Position numbers and translations under genes: made by a program. DNA of 64,000 nucleotides from Shimia sp040370365 (GTDB lineage Bacteria > Pseudomonadota > Alphaproteobacteria > Rhodobacterales > Rhodobacteraceae), in contig NZ_BAABWQ010000001.1 of assembly GCF_040370365.1 (NCBI RefSeq), positions 1 through 64,000 of the forward strand, given 5' to 3'. Positions 47,390 to 56,752 of this stretch are shown here, one piece after another. Numbering within the stretch: the stretch's first letter is position 1; each line of letters begins with the position of its first letter. The notes under the pieces were generated by a model that saw only the letters and a program-made list of their open reading frames with translations, searched no databases and had not been told where the DNA came from.

Positions 47390-49210
47390 ATGGCTCAATG
47401 GCACACGGCTTCGGCTGAGGAACTGGTACGCAACGAACAGCGCTCTGGGTGGCGTACCATCCGCAAGGTTTCCCCGTATCTTTGGCCCGCAGATAAGCCA
47501 TGGGTAAAGTATCGGGTTATCGTGGCGTTGCTGATGCTTCTGGCGTCCAAGACCATCGCTGTCTATGCGCCCATGCTATACAAAGGCGCTGTGGACGCTT
47601 TGGCTGGAGAGGGTGTGCCGCCGCTTGCTTTGGGCGCTGTTGGGCTGACGGTGGCCTACGGCATGACCCGGCTTCTGACCAACGGATTTCAACAGCTGCG
47701 TGACGCGGTGTTTGCCAAGGTCGCACAGCGCGCCTTGCGGCAACTTGCGCTGGAGACCTTTGAACATATCCATCGCTTGTCAATGCGCTACCATATCACC
47801 CGCAAGACCGGTGGCCTTAGCCGCATCATCGAACGCGGCGTGAAGGGTGTCGAGTTTTTGCTGCGGTTCTTGTTGTTCTCAATCGGGCCTTTGGTGCTCG
47901 AGTTGCTGATGATTTCAGCGATATTTTACTGGCTTTTTGATGCGCGCTACCTCGCAGTGGTCGGAGTGACCATTGCGATTTACATTTGGTTTACGTTCAA
48001 AGTCACTGAATGGCGCGTGAAATTGCGCCGCAAGATGAATGATCAAGACACGGACGCCAACCAAAAGGCAATCGACAGCCTTCTGAACTTTGAAACAGTC
48101 AAATATTTCGGTGCGGAGAAGCGCGAAGCCGCACGCTATGATGCAGCCATGGCGGGCTATGAAGAGGCGGCGCTAAAGACCTCTTATTCTTTGGCTTTCC
48201 TGAACTTCGGGCAGTCATTTTTGATCACCTCAGGATTGGTGATGGTCATGGTTTTGGCCGCTGTAGGCGTGCAGAACGGCGACCTGACGGTGGGCGACTT
48301 TGTGATGGTCAATGCCTATATGATCCAGATCACCATGCCGCTGAATTTCCTTGGCACAGTGTACCGTGAAATCCGACAGGCGCTTGTGGACATGGGGGAA
48401 ATGTTTGACCTGCTTGAGCAACCCTCCGAGGTGGCTGACAAGCCAAACGCAAAGGCGATTGCCATCACCGAAGGCCGCATTCAACTTGACGATTTGCACT
48501 TCGGTTACGAACCGGAACGCACAATCCTAAACGGTGTCAGTCTTGAAGTGCCCGGCGGTCAAACTGTTGCAATTGTGGGCGCGTCGGGATCTGGAAAGTC
48601 CACGATTGGACGTCTGTTGTTCCGATTTTATGATGTGCAGGGTGGCGCTCTGCGCATTGACGGACAAGATGTGCGTGACGTCAGCCAAGAGAGCCTGCAT
48701 GACGTCATTGGCGTTGTGCCGCAAGACACAGTGCTGTTCAACGACACCATCCGCTACAACATCGCTTACGGGCGCGATGGCGCCACGCACGAAGAGATTG
48801 TCGCGGCCGCCAAGGCTGCTCAGATTCATGATTTCATCGCAGCGCTGCCAGATGGGTATGAAACAGCGGTGGGCGAACGGGGCCTGAAACTTTCCGGTGG
48901 CGAAAAACAGCGGGTTGGGATTGCGCGGACGCTGTTGAAGAACCCGCCGATCCTGTTGTTGGATGAAGCCACCTCGGCGCTGGACACAGAAACCGAACAG
49001 GGCATCAAAGAAGCACTGGCACATGCAGGCGAGGGCCGCACGGTCATCACCATCGCACACCGTCTGTCAACAATTGCGGAAGCTGATCAGATTGTGGTGC
49101 TGGAAAAAGGCGAAGTGGTAGAGCAGGGCACCCACAGCACTTTGCTGGAGAAACATGGTCGCTATGCCCAGCTCTGGACCCGCCAGCAAGCAGATGAGGA
49201 CGCCGCGTAA
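47390..49210 (+). CDS. Atm1/HMT-type ABC exporter
   Basis: This is a 606-aa half-transporter with a six-helix membrane domain and an ATPase domain. The first part (RTIRKVSPYLWPADKPWVKYRVIVALLMLLASK, KTGGLSRIIERGVKGVEFLLRFLLF) matches the Atm1 group, and the NBD has GASGSGKST, LSGGEKQRVGIART and ILLLDEATSALD. Alphaproteobacterial Atm1 exports glutathione-bound metal or sulfur species and protects against heavy metals. It lies in the same direction as the LysM gene, 74 bp downstream, and ends at a strong terminator. The ATG at 47390 is chosen over one 11 codons earlier. Confidence 0.92.
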   Translation: MAQWHTASAEELVRNEQRSGWRTIRKVSPYLWPADKPWVKYRVIVALLMLLASKTIAVYAPMLYKGAVDALAGEGVPPLALGAVGLTVAYGMTRLLTNGFQQLRDAVFAKVAQRALRQLALETFEHIHRLSMRYHITRKTGGLSRIIERGVKGVEFLLRFLLFSIGPLVLELLMISAIFYWLFDARYLAVVGVTIAIYIWFTFKVTEWRVKLRRKMNDQDTDANQKAIDSLLNFETVKYFGAEKREAARYDAAMAGYEEAALKTSYSLAFLNFGQSFLITSGLVMVMVLAAVGVQNGDLTVGDFVMVNAYMIQITMPLNFLGTVYREIRQALVDMGEMFDLLEQPSEVADKPNAKAIAITEGRIQLDDLHFGYEPERTILNGVSLEVPGGQTVAIVGASGSGKSTIGRLLFRFYDVQGGALRIDGQDVRDVSQESLHDVIGVVPQDTVLFNDTIRYNIAYGRDGATHEEIVAAAKAAQIHDFIAALPDGYETAVGERGLKLSGGEKQRVGIARTLLKNPPILLLDEATSALDTETEQGIKEALAHAGEGRTVITIAHRLSTIAEADQIVVLEKGEVVEQGTHSTLLEKHGRYAQLWTRQQADEDAA

Positions 49211-49262
49211 CTGCGGCGGAACGATCGAACGAACACAGCGCCTGCAATTGTATCTTCAAATT

Positions 49263-49294
49263 AAAAAGCCCGCGCTGGTCTGCGCGGGCTTTTT
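49263..49294. terminator. strong bidirectional terminator
   Basis: A 13-bp perfect stem (AAAAAGCCCGCGC with GCGCGGGCTTTTT) and a 6-base loop lie between the convergent ends of the Atm1-type exporter and the RND permease. A-run and T-run allow use on both strands. Confidence 0.95.
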
Positions 49295-49312
49295 AGTTCT
49301 CAGTGGTTGCGG

Positions 49313-52300
49313 TTACTCGGCCGCCTTGACGTCGCCGGTGTCTGGCTCGTCATTGGCAGGCTTTTTGTCCCCCATGCGGGGCGCTTCCACTTCTGGCGCA
49401 AGATCATCAGAGTTGACCTGCTGAATCTCCTGCTTGGCTCTCAACGATGTGTCCGCCACGGAAGGTGGCAAACCATCACGTGTGTCGTCTTCGTCCCACA
49501 TCAGTACAGGATGGTGCACTTTGCGGGCAGCACGGCGCAGAGCCCAATCTTCGCCCGCACGCGACGCCCGGCCCATGGACATGCGTGCCAATAGGCGCAT
49601 CATCCAAGAAAAGTATGTGCTGGCCCACACCCGAAGCGCCAACATTGACGGCGTGAACACGAGCGTGAGCACGGTCGCGATGCCCAAACCGAACACCACT
49701 GCCGTCGCCAGTTGTTTCCACCACAGTGACGTCGGGCTGTCGATCGAATACCCGCCGTTGATGAAATCAAGGCTCAGGCCAAACATCATCGGGGCCAAAC
49801 CGGCCATTGTGGTGATTGTTGTCAGCAAAACAGGGCGGATACGGCTTTGCGCGGTGCGCACAATCGCATCAATGCGCGGCATGTATTGACTGTATTCCTG
49901 ATAGGTGTCGATCAGAACAATGTTGTTGTTCACCACAATCCCCGCCAAAGCCACAATACCGGTACCGGTCATGATGATCGAGAAGGTCTGATCCATCACC
50001 AGCATGCCCACAAGCACACCAGCCGTGGACAAGATCACTGCCAAGAGCACCAGCACAGAGTTGTAGAAGCTGTTGAACTGCGCCAGAAGGATCACAAACA
50101 TCAACCCCAACGCTGCTGAAAACGCACTGGTCAAGAAGGCTGCAGACTCGGCCTGTTCTTCCTGATCGCCGGTCCATTCCCAACTCACAGATCGATCAAA
50201 AGGTGATGTGTTGAGCCATTCAGTCAAAAATTCGGTGCGTTCTGAAGGGGTGATCGGTACCTTGCGTGCACCCTCATCAAGCGCGGTCTGAACCTGTTGC
50301 GTGCTTGTTGCATCAATCAACGTATGGATCTCAAACGTCTCTCCAGTATCGGTGCTGACCACGGGGCCTGCGGCAACCGAACCTTCTGGGACCGATTTGA
50401 GCAATGCCGCCACGCTGCTTGTGTCATCTTGCCCGGACACCAGCTTAACCAGCCCCGGTTCAATGTCAGCTTTCACATCGTAGAAGCGTTCCTGATCGAT
50501 GCGGCTGATCGATGCGCGTTTGGGCACCGGCACGCGCGTGATGAAGTTTGACAAAGGCACGAGACCTTCGTTGGTGCGCACTTTGATCGTGTCCAATGTG
50601 GACAGAACGCGGTCTTCATCGGGCAATCGCAGGCGGATTTCGATTTCTTCATCTGAGCTGTTTACCCGCATCGTATCCAGCAAGATCCCGCGCGTCACAA
50701 GCTGCACCATCGCGCCAACTGTGGCGACATCTGCGCCATAACGTCCGGCTTTGGCCACATCCACATCGATCTGCCAATCGATACCGGGCAGAGGCAAGGT
50801 GTCTTCGACAAGGATCAAACCTGGCGTCGCCTCAAAGGTGTCGCGCGCCGCCAATGCCGCTGCATTCAAACTGTCCCAGCCGTCACCGCGCAATCGAAGA
50901 TGGATTGGTTTGCCTGATCCTGGGCCTTGTTCAATGGGTTTGGTTTCCACAAAGAAACCGGACAGTTTCGCCAGCTCAGCATTAAGCTCGTCAAGCACCC
51001 TGTTGCCGTCAAAGGCAGGGGCAGTGACTTCGCGTTCCAGCAAATCAAAAAACCACTTCTCTCGCACCGTGGGACGTTCATCCCATGGAATGATCTCAAA
51101 CTGTACTTGGCCGATTGTATCTTGGGGAGAGTCTCCGCCACCCGGACCACCGGTGTCCAAACCACCTTCGCCGGCAAAGGAGAACACGTTGACCACAGCA
51201 GGATGCGCCATGATGATCTCTTCGGCAGCGCGTACCATGTCGTCTTTTTCTGTCAATGACAGGTTGCCGCGCGCGCGCACCAAAGCAGTGGCCTGTTCTG
51301 GCTCTGTGTCGACGAAAAATTCGACGCCGTTGCTGTTCTCTCCGAAGTAGGTCAGCACCGACATCACCAGAAAGATAACACTGGCGATTGTTACGATGGG
51401 CATCACCGGATTGCCAACTATGAACCGGATCATGTGTCCAAACGCATTGTGACGGAACCCTGCCGTGACTTTCTTACGTTTGAACGAAATTTCCGCCGCA
51501 CTTAGGGTGATTGAGGCCGCAAAGGCAGAGGCAACAAACATAATAGAGCCAATAACAACGGGCGCTGCACCGCCGCTGTCTACTGGCAACAGATACGCTG
51601 GATTGAGCATCTGCATGACACTGACAAACATGCCATACAGCGCAACGGGTACCAGACCTGCGCGCACCACCCACGGCAGTCGCGCCTTCAGAACACGCGA
51701 CGCTCGATCAAACATCCGGCTCAAACGGCCGGAAATACCGCCAACCACCGGCAGGTAAATCAGCGCCACCAGCAGGGACGCTGACAAAACAAAGATCATT
51801 GTGACCGGCAACATGCCCATAAATTCGCCCGGCACACCCGGCCAGAACAGCATTGGCAAAAAGGCGCAAAGTGTTGTCGCAGTCGAACTGACAATCGGCC
51901 AGAACATGCGTTGCGCCGCCTCAACATAAGCGTGCATCGGGCCCGTGCCCTCTTTGATGCGTTTGTCGGCGTATTCCACAACCACAATGGCGCCATCCAC
52001 CAGCATGCCCACAGCCAGAATAAGGCCGAACATCACCATGTTGGAGATTGTCACGCCCATCAGCGCAAGGAATGCAAAACACAGCAGGAAGGAGGCTGGA
52101 ATAGCAAAGCCCACCAACATGGCCGCGCGGCTGCCCAAAGCGGCCAAAACCACAATCATAACCAGCGCGACTGCGGTCAGCACGGAGCCTTCCAGCTGAC
52201 TCACCATAGAGCCGACAGTTCGGCTTTGGTCATTGGATGTGCCCACCTCAACTGCGGCTTTCAATTCCTCAGGCCAGCTTTCTTGGGCTTTCTCAAGCGT

Positions 52301-53200
52301 CTCTTTAATCTGATCGACCGTGTCGATGATGTTGTAGCCCTTGCCTTTGACAATCTGCAGCGCAACGGTTTTTTCTCCGTCAAACCGCGCGGTTCCGGTG
52401 CGGTCCTCAAAGGTGAAATTGATCTCTGCAAGGTCTCCGAGGGTGATGATCCGGTCCCCATTGGTTTTCACCGGTAGGGCATAGATATCGCTTACATCAT
52501 CAAACGAAGACGGAATCTTGACTGAAAATGTACCTTGATTGGTTTCAATTTCGCCAGCTGCGATCAGCTGGTTGTTGTTGCGAACAACATTGATCACCTC
52601 GGCTGCAGTGATGTTGTAGGATTCCAATCGCAGCGGGTCGATCACAACTTCGACCATTTCATCCCTGTTGCCGGCAATGGCCGCTTCAAGCACAGCATCA
52701 ATCGCCTCAAAATCGTCCTGCAAATCCTTTGCGAGACGGGCCATAGTACGTTCAGGCACGTCGCCAGAAAGGCTGACGATGACAATCGGAAACTCGGAAA
52801 AGTTGATTTCGGTGATGGTGTATTGCTCAGCGCCCTCAGGGAACTTTGACTGCGCCGAATTCATCGCATCGCGCACATCTGCAATCGTTGCGCTTTTGTC
52901 CCATCCGAAATCGAACTCCAACAACAAGGAAGCATGGTTCTCTGCTGCGATGCCTGTCATTTGATCAAGACCGTCCAAATCGACGGTCTCGGTTTCCATG
53001 GGCTTCACCAGCAGGCTTTCTGCGTCCTCAGCAGAAATACCCGGGTAGCTGACCGAGACATATAAGATCGGGATGTCGATGTCCGGCTCGCCCTCTTTGG
53101 GCAAGCTGGCGTAAGAAAATGCGCCCACCACAAGAGAAATTGCGATGAACGCGAGGATCATTCGGGCCCGTTCAGAGGCCCAGGTAATGGCGCCGGTCAT
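49313..53200 (-). CDS. RND-family efflux transporter permease with extra central membrane segment
   Basis: This is a 1295-aa inner-membrane pump subunit. The N-terminus (ITWASERARMILAFIAISLVVGAFSYASLPKEGEPDIDIPILYVSVSYPGISAEDAESLLVKPME) and repeats such as GMLVDGAIVVVEYADKRI and LAGIVVNNNIVLIDTYQEY are the family hallmarks. It is about 250 residues longer than AcrB-like proteins. About 490-600 contains two added hydrophobic segments between the sixth and seventh usual helices, and the C-terminus has a ~110-residue hydrophilic tail. It overlaps the adaptor gene by 4 bp. Substrates are unknown. Confidence 0.93.
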   Translation of the reverse strand: MTGAITWASERARMILAFIAISLVVGAFSYASLPKEGEPDIDIPILYVSVSYPGISAEDAESLLVKPMETETVDLDGLDQMTGIAAENHASLLLEFDFGWDKSATIADVRDAMNSAQSKFPEGAEQYTITEINFSEFPIVIVSLSGDVPERTMARLAKDLQDDFEAIDAVLEAAIAGNRDEMVEVVIDPLRLESYNITAAEVINVVRNNNQLIAAGEIETNQGTFSVKIPSSFDDVSDIYALPVKTNGDRIITLGDLAEINFTFEDRTGTARFDGEKTVALQIVKGKGYNIIDTVDQIKETLEKAQESWPEELKAAVEVGTSNDQSRTVGSMVSQLEGSVLTAVALVMIVVLAALGSRAAMLVGFAIPASFLLCFAFLALMGVTISNMVMFGLILAVGMLVDGAIVVVEYADKRIKEGTGPMHAYVEAAQRMFWPIVSSTATTLCAFLPMLFWPGVPGEFMGMLPVTMIFVLSASLLVALIYLPVVGGISGRLSRMFDRASRVLKARLPWVVRAGLVPVALYGMFVSVMQMLNPAYLLPVDSGGAAPVVIGSIMFVASAFAASITLSAAEISFKRKKVTAGFRHNAFGHMIRFIVGNPVMPIVTIASVIFLVMSVLTYFGENSNGVEFFVDTEPEQATALVRARGNLSLTEKDDMVRAAEEIIMAHPAVVNVFSFAGEGGLDTGGPGGGDSPQDTIGQVQFEIIPWDERPTVREKWFFDLLEREVTAPAFDGNRVLDELNAELAKLSGFFVETKPIEQGPGSGKPIHLRLRGDGWDSLNAAALAARDTFEATPGLILVEDTLPLPGIDWQIDVDVAKAGRYGADVATVGAMVQLVTRGILLDTMRVNSSDEEIEIRLRLPDEDRVLSTLDTIKVRTNEGLVPLSNFITRVPVPKRASISRIDQERFYDVKADIEPGLVKLVSGQDDTSSVAALLKSVPEGSVAAGPVVSTDTGETFEIHTLIDATSTQQVQTALDEGARKVPITPSERTEFLTEWLNTSPFDRSVSWEWTGDQEEQAESAAFLTSAFSAALGLMFVILLAQFNSFYNSVLVLLAVILSTAGVLVGMLVMDQTFSIIMTGTGIVALAGIVVNNNIVLIDTYQEYSQYMPRIDAIVRTAQSRIRPVLLTTITTMAGLAPMMFGLSLDFINGGYSIDSPTSLWWKQLATAVVFGLGIATVLTLVFTPSMLALRVWASTYFSWMMRLLARMSMGRASRAGEDWALRRAARKVHHPVLMWDEDDTRDGLPPSVADTSLRAKQEIQQVNSDDLAPEVEAPRMGDKKPANDEPDTGDVKAAE

Positions 53201-54471
53201 TGTTCGTACTCCCGGAACGTTGGATCGACACGTACGCCTTCCGTGACAAACTCTTGACCCACAACAATCACATCGGCCTCCTCGGGCAAGCCACCAACCC
53301 AGATTCCGTCAGTCCCATCTTGCAACACCTCGGTGGCCGCGAAGAAGACTGTGTTGGTCTTATCAACCAATCGGACACCCAGCGTGCCGTCATCATTCAG
53401 CGTCAACGCAGACTGAGGCACCAAATGTGCCTTCACCCCATCAGCAGAAATGGCGATTTCAGCCGTCTGACCGTCGCGGATTTTTAGGTCTGGGTTTGGA
53501 ACTGTAATCTCAACCCGGAACGTACGCGTCAGGGGGTCAGATGAACGTGACACAAACGTCACTTGGCCCGAGACCTCTTGACCGGTTGTCAACCGCGCAC
53601 CAGCCAAGGAGCCTTCGTAGACGCGGTTCACTTCGGTTTCCGGGACATATGCCACGACACGTATCGGATCCAGACGCATGACTGTGCCACAAAGGCTGCC
53701 GGGCTGCATCAGACTGCCAAGCTCGGCGGTCTTGCTTTCTAAGATGCCATCAAACGGGGCCACGATAGAAACACGCTCCATTTCACGTTCTGCAGCGGCC
53801 ACCAAAGCTTCGGCTGATTCGATTCCAGCTTGAGTGCTTTCGAGCCCGGACGTGGCCGACTGGATCGATGCCTCCGCAGCTCGCACGCTTGCGGCAGTGC
53901 TTGCAACACGTGTCGAGGACGCAAAGCCTCCTTCAGACAATTTGCGAGCGGCATTGTCGTTGATCTTGGCTTCTTCCAGTCGCGCCTCTGCTTCCAGCAC
54001 CGATGCTTGAGCAGAAGGAATCCGTGCTTTCGCCTCCAACAGGCGCGCTTTGGCTTCTGCCAAAACAGCTTCTCTGGTGCCGACATCTAGGCGACACATC
54101 TCTTGGCCGGCTGTCACATGGGTGCCGCGTCTCAAGGGTTCGGTCACCACCAATCCGCTTGTCTCCGCGCGCAGCTCGACTTCGCGATCCGCCTCTGTTT
54201 CGCCACGTAAAACAACCGCGCTGTCGATTTGACGCGCTTGGCTGTGCGCCACGACCACGCGCACCAATGCGGCGGCTGAGACCTTTTCGAGTGTCTCAGC
54301 GCCGGTCGCGGCAGTGTTTGCACTGTCTGTGCTTGGTGAAGTCGTGACCTCTTCGGCCTCGGTTTCGGTTGGCGTGCCTGTTGCAAACGCCAATAGGCGA
54401 TCTCGTTCAACCACGATCATAAAAAGAAATGCCGTCACAATTAGTGCGGTGAGAAACGGAATAAGCCGCAT
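53197..54471 (-). CDS. RND efflux periplasmic adaptor (membrane fusion) protein
   Basis: This is a 424-aa protein with an N-terminal membrane helix (LIPFLTALIVTAFLFMIVV), a lipoyl-like half (VVLRGETEADREVELRAETSGLVVTEPLRRGTHVTAGQ), a long alpha-helical hairpin rich in Ala/Glu (RLLEAKARIPSAQASVLEAEARLEEAKI), the second lipoyl half (IVAPFDGILESKTAELGSLMQPG) and a beta-barrel (GSLAGARLTTGQEVSGQVTFVSRSSDPLTRTFRVEI). It is the first gene of the pump operon and overlaps the permease by ATGA. No outer-membrane channel gene is adjacent. Confidence 0.92.
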   Translation of the reverse strand: MRLIPFLTALIVTAFLFMIVVERDRLLAFATGTPTETEAEEVTTSPSTDSANTAATGAETLEKVSAAALVRVVVAHSQARQIDSAVVLRGETEADREVELRAETSGLVVTEPLRRGTHVTAGQEMCRLDVGTREAVLAEAKARLLEAKARIPSAQASVLEAEARLEEAKINDNAARKLSEGGFASSTRVASTAASVRAAEASIQSATSGLESTQAGIESAEALVAAAEREMERVSIVAPFDGILESKTAELGSLMQPGSLCGTVMRLDPIRVVAYVPETEVNRVYEGSLAGARLTTGQEVSGQVTFVSRSSDPLTRTFRVEITVPNPDLKIRDGQTAEIAISADGVKAHLVPQSALTLNDDGTLGVRLVDKTNTVFFAATEVLQDGTDGIWVGGLPEEADVIVVGQEFVTEGVRVDPTFREYEQ

Positions 54472-54601
54472 CTGCTAGCCCCTGTCTTGAAAAGCGCACC
54501 CCTCCGCGCGCAAAATATTGAAGGTCATATTGGCGTTAAGGACGCCAGAAACAACCTAAACTACGCAAATTTGAACTGATGAGTCCAAAAAAGATCTGGG
54601 G

Positions 54602-54632
54602 TGGGGGCATTTTGCCCCGAATTTTGCCCCCA
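54602..54632. promoter_or_regulatory. competing hairpins in the leader of the ancA-bamB-der operon
   Basis: TGGGGGCA (54602-54609) can pair with TGCCCCCA (54625-54632), 8 bp, or its GGGGC core can pair with the nearer GCCCC (54614-54618) of a repeated ATTTTGCCCC. The two structures exclude each other, which is the layout of a simple RNA switch or attenuator, but no T-run or leader peptide is clear. It lies 67 bases before the proposed start of the first gene. Confidence 0.3.
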
Positions 54633-54698
54633 TAGTCACGGTACTTGGCACTTTCAAAACAAACGGATAAGACAGAGCAAACCAATGGGAGAGCAGGC

Positions 54699-55379
54699 GT
54701 GAGCAATACCGACAGTTTCATCGAGGAAGTCACAGAAGAGGTCCGTCGGGACCGTGTGTTTGGTTTGATGCGTCGCTATGGCTGGATCGCTGTTTTGGGG
54801 GTCGTGGCCATTGTTGGTGCGGCTGCAGCAAACGAAGTTCGCAAAAACAATGCGCGTGCTGCTGCTCAGGATACAGGTGACGCTTTGATCGCCGCTGTGT
54901 CTTCCAGCGAAGCGTCTGAACGGGTCGATGCGCTCGCCGGTTTGACAACTGATTCTGCCAATGCGCAGGTCATTGCTGATCTGCTGCTGGCCACGCACCA
55001 GCTGGAAGTCGATGCCGGTGAAGATGCGACTGCGACGCTAGAAGGCCTCGTGACCAGTGCGCAAGACATGCCAGATATCTACCGCCAAATTGCTGCGTTC
55101 AAAGCGGTGTTGGCGCAAGGGGCTGACACGCCGGCGGCAGACCGCCGACTGGCGCTTGAAGCTTTGGCGGCACCGGGACTGCCGCTATCACTTCTGGCAC
55201 GTGAACAACTCGCGCTTCTGACCCTCGAAGAAGGGGACGCAGAGGGCGCGATTTCGCAATTGCAAGAGCTGCTGCAGGACGCAGCTGTTACGGCAGGCTT
55301 GCGTCGCCGGGCGTCTCAGTTGATTGTGGCTTTGGGCGGAACGCCTGAAAATGCCTTCGGCGCAGTGGCAGACCAATAA
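54699..55379 (+). CDS. YfgM/AncA-like membrane-anchored TPR protein
   Basis: This is a 226-aa protein with a cytoplasmic N-terminus (TDSFIEEVTEEVRRDRVFGLMRRYGW), one helix (IAVLGVVAIVGAAAA) and a periplasmic helical domain of TPR type (DATATLEGLVTSAQDMPDIYRQIAAFKAVLAQG, EEGDAEGAISQLQELLQDA). This is the PF09976-like layout of E. coli YfgM, an ancillary SecYEG/periplasmic chaperone partner. GTG at 54699 has GGGAG 9 bases upstream and a family-like start; a TTG at 54645 is possible. It is followed by bamB and der as in E. coli. Confidence 0.85.
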   Translation: MSNTDSFIEEVTEEVRRDRVFGLMRRYGWIAVLGVVAIVGAAAANEVRKNNARAAAQDTGDALIAAVSSSEASERVDALAGLTTDSANAQVIADLLLATHQLEVDAGEDATATLEGLVTSAQDMPDIYRQIAAFKAVLAQGADTPAADRRLALEALAAPGLPLSLLAREQLALLTLEEGDAEGAISQLQELLQDAAVTAGLRRRASQLIVALGGTPENAFGAVADQ

Positions 55380-55405
55380 GAATACAATGGGTGAGGGCCT
55401 GTGCA

Positions 55406-56704
55406 GTGACACGTAAGATTTGGATGCTCGCAGCGGGAGCCGCCGTTTTCTTGGCAGCGTGCCAAGAAAAAGAAGTTGTCTTGGTTGGCGAGCGGGAAGA
55501 CCTAATTCCTTTGGGCGAAGTGACCTCAAATGAAAGCCCCGCTATTCGGCTCCCGGCGCAAAGCCAAAATGCCAGCTGGACCCACCGGATTGGAACGCAG
55601 AAGTACCGCACCGAGAATGCGGCGCTATCGACACGCCCAAACCTGATCTGGTCCTCTGGTGTTGGAAAAGGCGAGTCGCGTAAAAACCGCATAACCGCTG
55701 ATCCAATTGTAGCAGATGGTCGCGTGTTTACGGTGGATGCAGAAGCCACCGTCACCGCAACGTCAACAGCTGGTCAGTTGTTGTGGAGCCGTGATTTGAC
55801 GCCTGTTCACGATAAGGCTGGGCAAGCGTCCACCGGTGGTTTGGCATACGGTGATGGCAAAGTGTTTGTAACCACTGGTTTCGGCAGTTTGCGTGCCCTA
55901 GACCCTGCAACCGGCGCAGACCTTTGGGAGCAAAAATTTCAAGCGGTCGGCAGCGGCACACCTACAGTCTACGATGATCTGGTTTATGCGGTGTCAGGTG
56001 ATGCCACAGGGTGGGCCATAGAAACCGCCACTGGCAAAGTTGCCTGGCAATTGGTGTCCATCCCAACGGTACAAAACGTACAAAGCCCCGCGGCACCGGC
56101 GGTCACGGATCGTCTGGTGATCTTCCCATATGGGTCGGGCGAAATTCAGGGCGCCTTTCGGCGAGGCGGCGTATCACGCTGGACTGTAGGTCTGTCGGAT
56201 GCCCGCCAAGGGCGCGCGGTCAACACAGTGGGCGACATTTCTGGCGATCCAGTTGTGGTGGGGAATACTGCCTATGTGGCAAACCATTCCGGCCGCATGG
56301 CGTCGATAGATCTGGAAACCGGCACTCGGAACTGGACATCGGAACATGGCGCTCTGAGCCCGGTATTTCCGGCAGGCGGATCACTGTTTTTGGTTTCGGA
56401 AATCAATGAGTTGCTTCGATTGGATGCCAGCGATGGCACCCGCATCTGGAGCGTAACGCTGCCCCAGTTTGTAAAAGATAAGCCGCGCAAGCAGACAGAA
56501 GTCCACGCGCACTATGGGCCCATCTTGGCTGGCGGTCAGTTGGTTGTCGCCTCCTCTGATGAGCGCATTCGCTTTTATGATCCGCAATCAGGTGCGCTGA
56601 CCTATTCCATAGAACTGCCTCATGGTGCCGCGACCAATCCGGTTGTTGCAGGAGGCGTGCTCTACGTTGTGAACCGCAAAGGCGAATTGTACGCTTTCCG
56701 TTGA
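55406..56704 (+). CDS. bamB: outer-membrane assembly lipoprotein BamB
   Basis: This is a 432-aa lipoprotein with signal peptide TRKIWMLAAGAAVFLAAC, lipobox LAAC with the modified Cys at about 19. The mature part has PQQ-like beta-propeller repeats (ATVTATSTAGQLLWSRDL, GSLRALDPATGADLWEQKF, GRMASIDLETGTRNWTSEH, RIRFYDPQSGALTYSIEL). BamB joins BamA in inserting outer-membrane proteins. GTG at 55406 follows GAGGG; GTG at 55391 is an alternative. It is 26 bp after ancA and 48 bp before der. Confidence 0.9.
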   Translation: MTRKIWMLAAGAAVFLAACQEKEVVLVGEREDLIPLGEVTSNESPAIRLPAQSQNASWTHRIGTQKYRTENAALSTRPNLIWSSGVGKGESRKNRITADPIVADGRVFTVDAEATVTATSTAGQLLWSRDLTPVHDKAGQASTGGLAYGDGKVFVTTGFGSLRALDPATGADLWEQKFQAVGSGTPTVYDDLVYAVSGDATGWAIETATGKVAWQLVSIPTVQNVQSPAAPAVTDRLVIFPYGSGEIQGAFRRGGVSRWTVGLSDARQGRAVNTVGDISGDPVVVGNTAYVANHSGRMASIDLETGTRNWTSEHGALSPVFPAGGSLFLVSEINELLRLDASDGTRIWSVTLPQFVKDKPRKQTEVHAHYGPILAGGQLVVASSDERIRFYDPQSGALTYSIELPHGAATNPVVAGGVLYVVNRKGELYAFR

Positions 56705-56752
56705 CGCAATAATGGTATATCGGAGCGACTTCAGACGTTCCGGAGACCTGTC

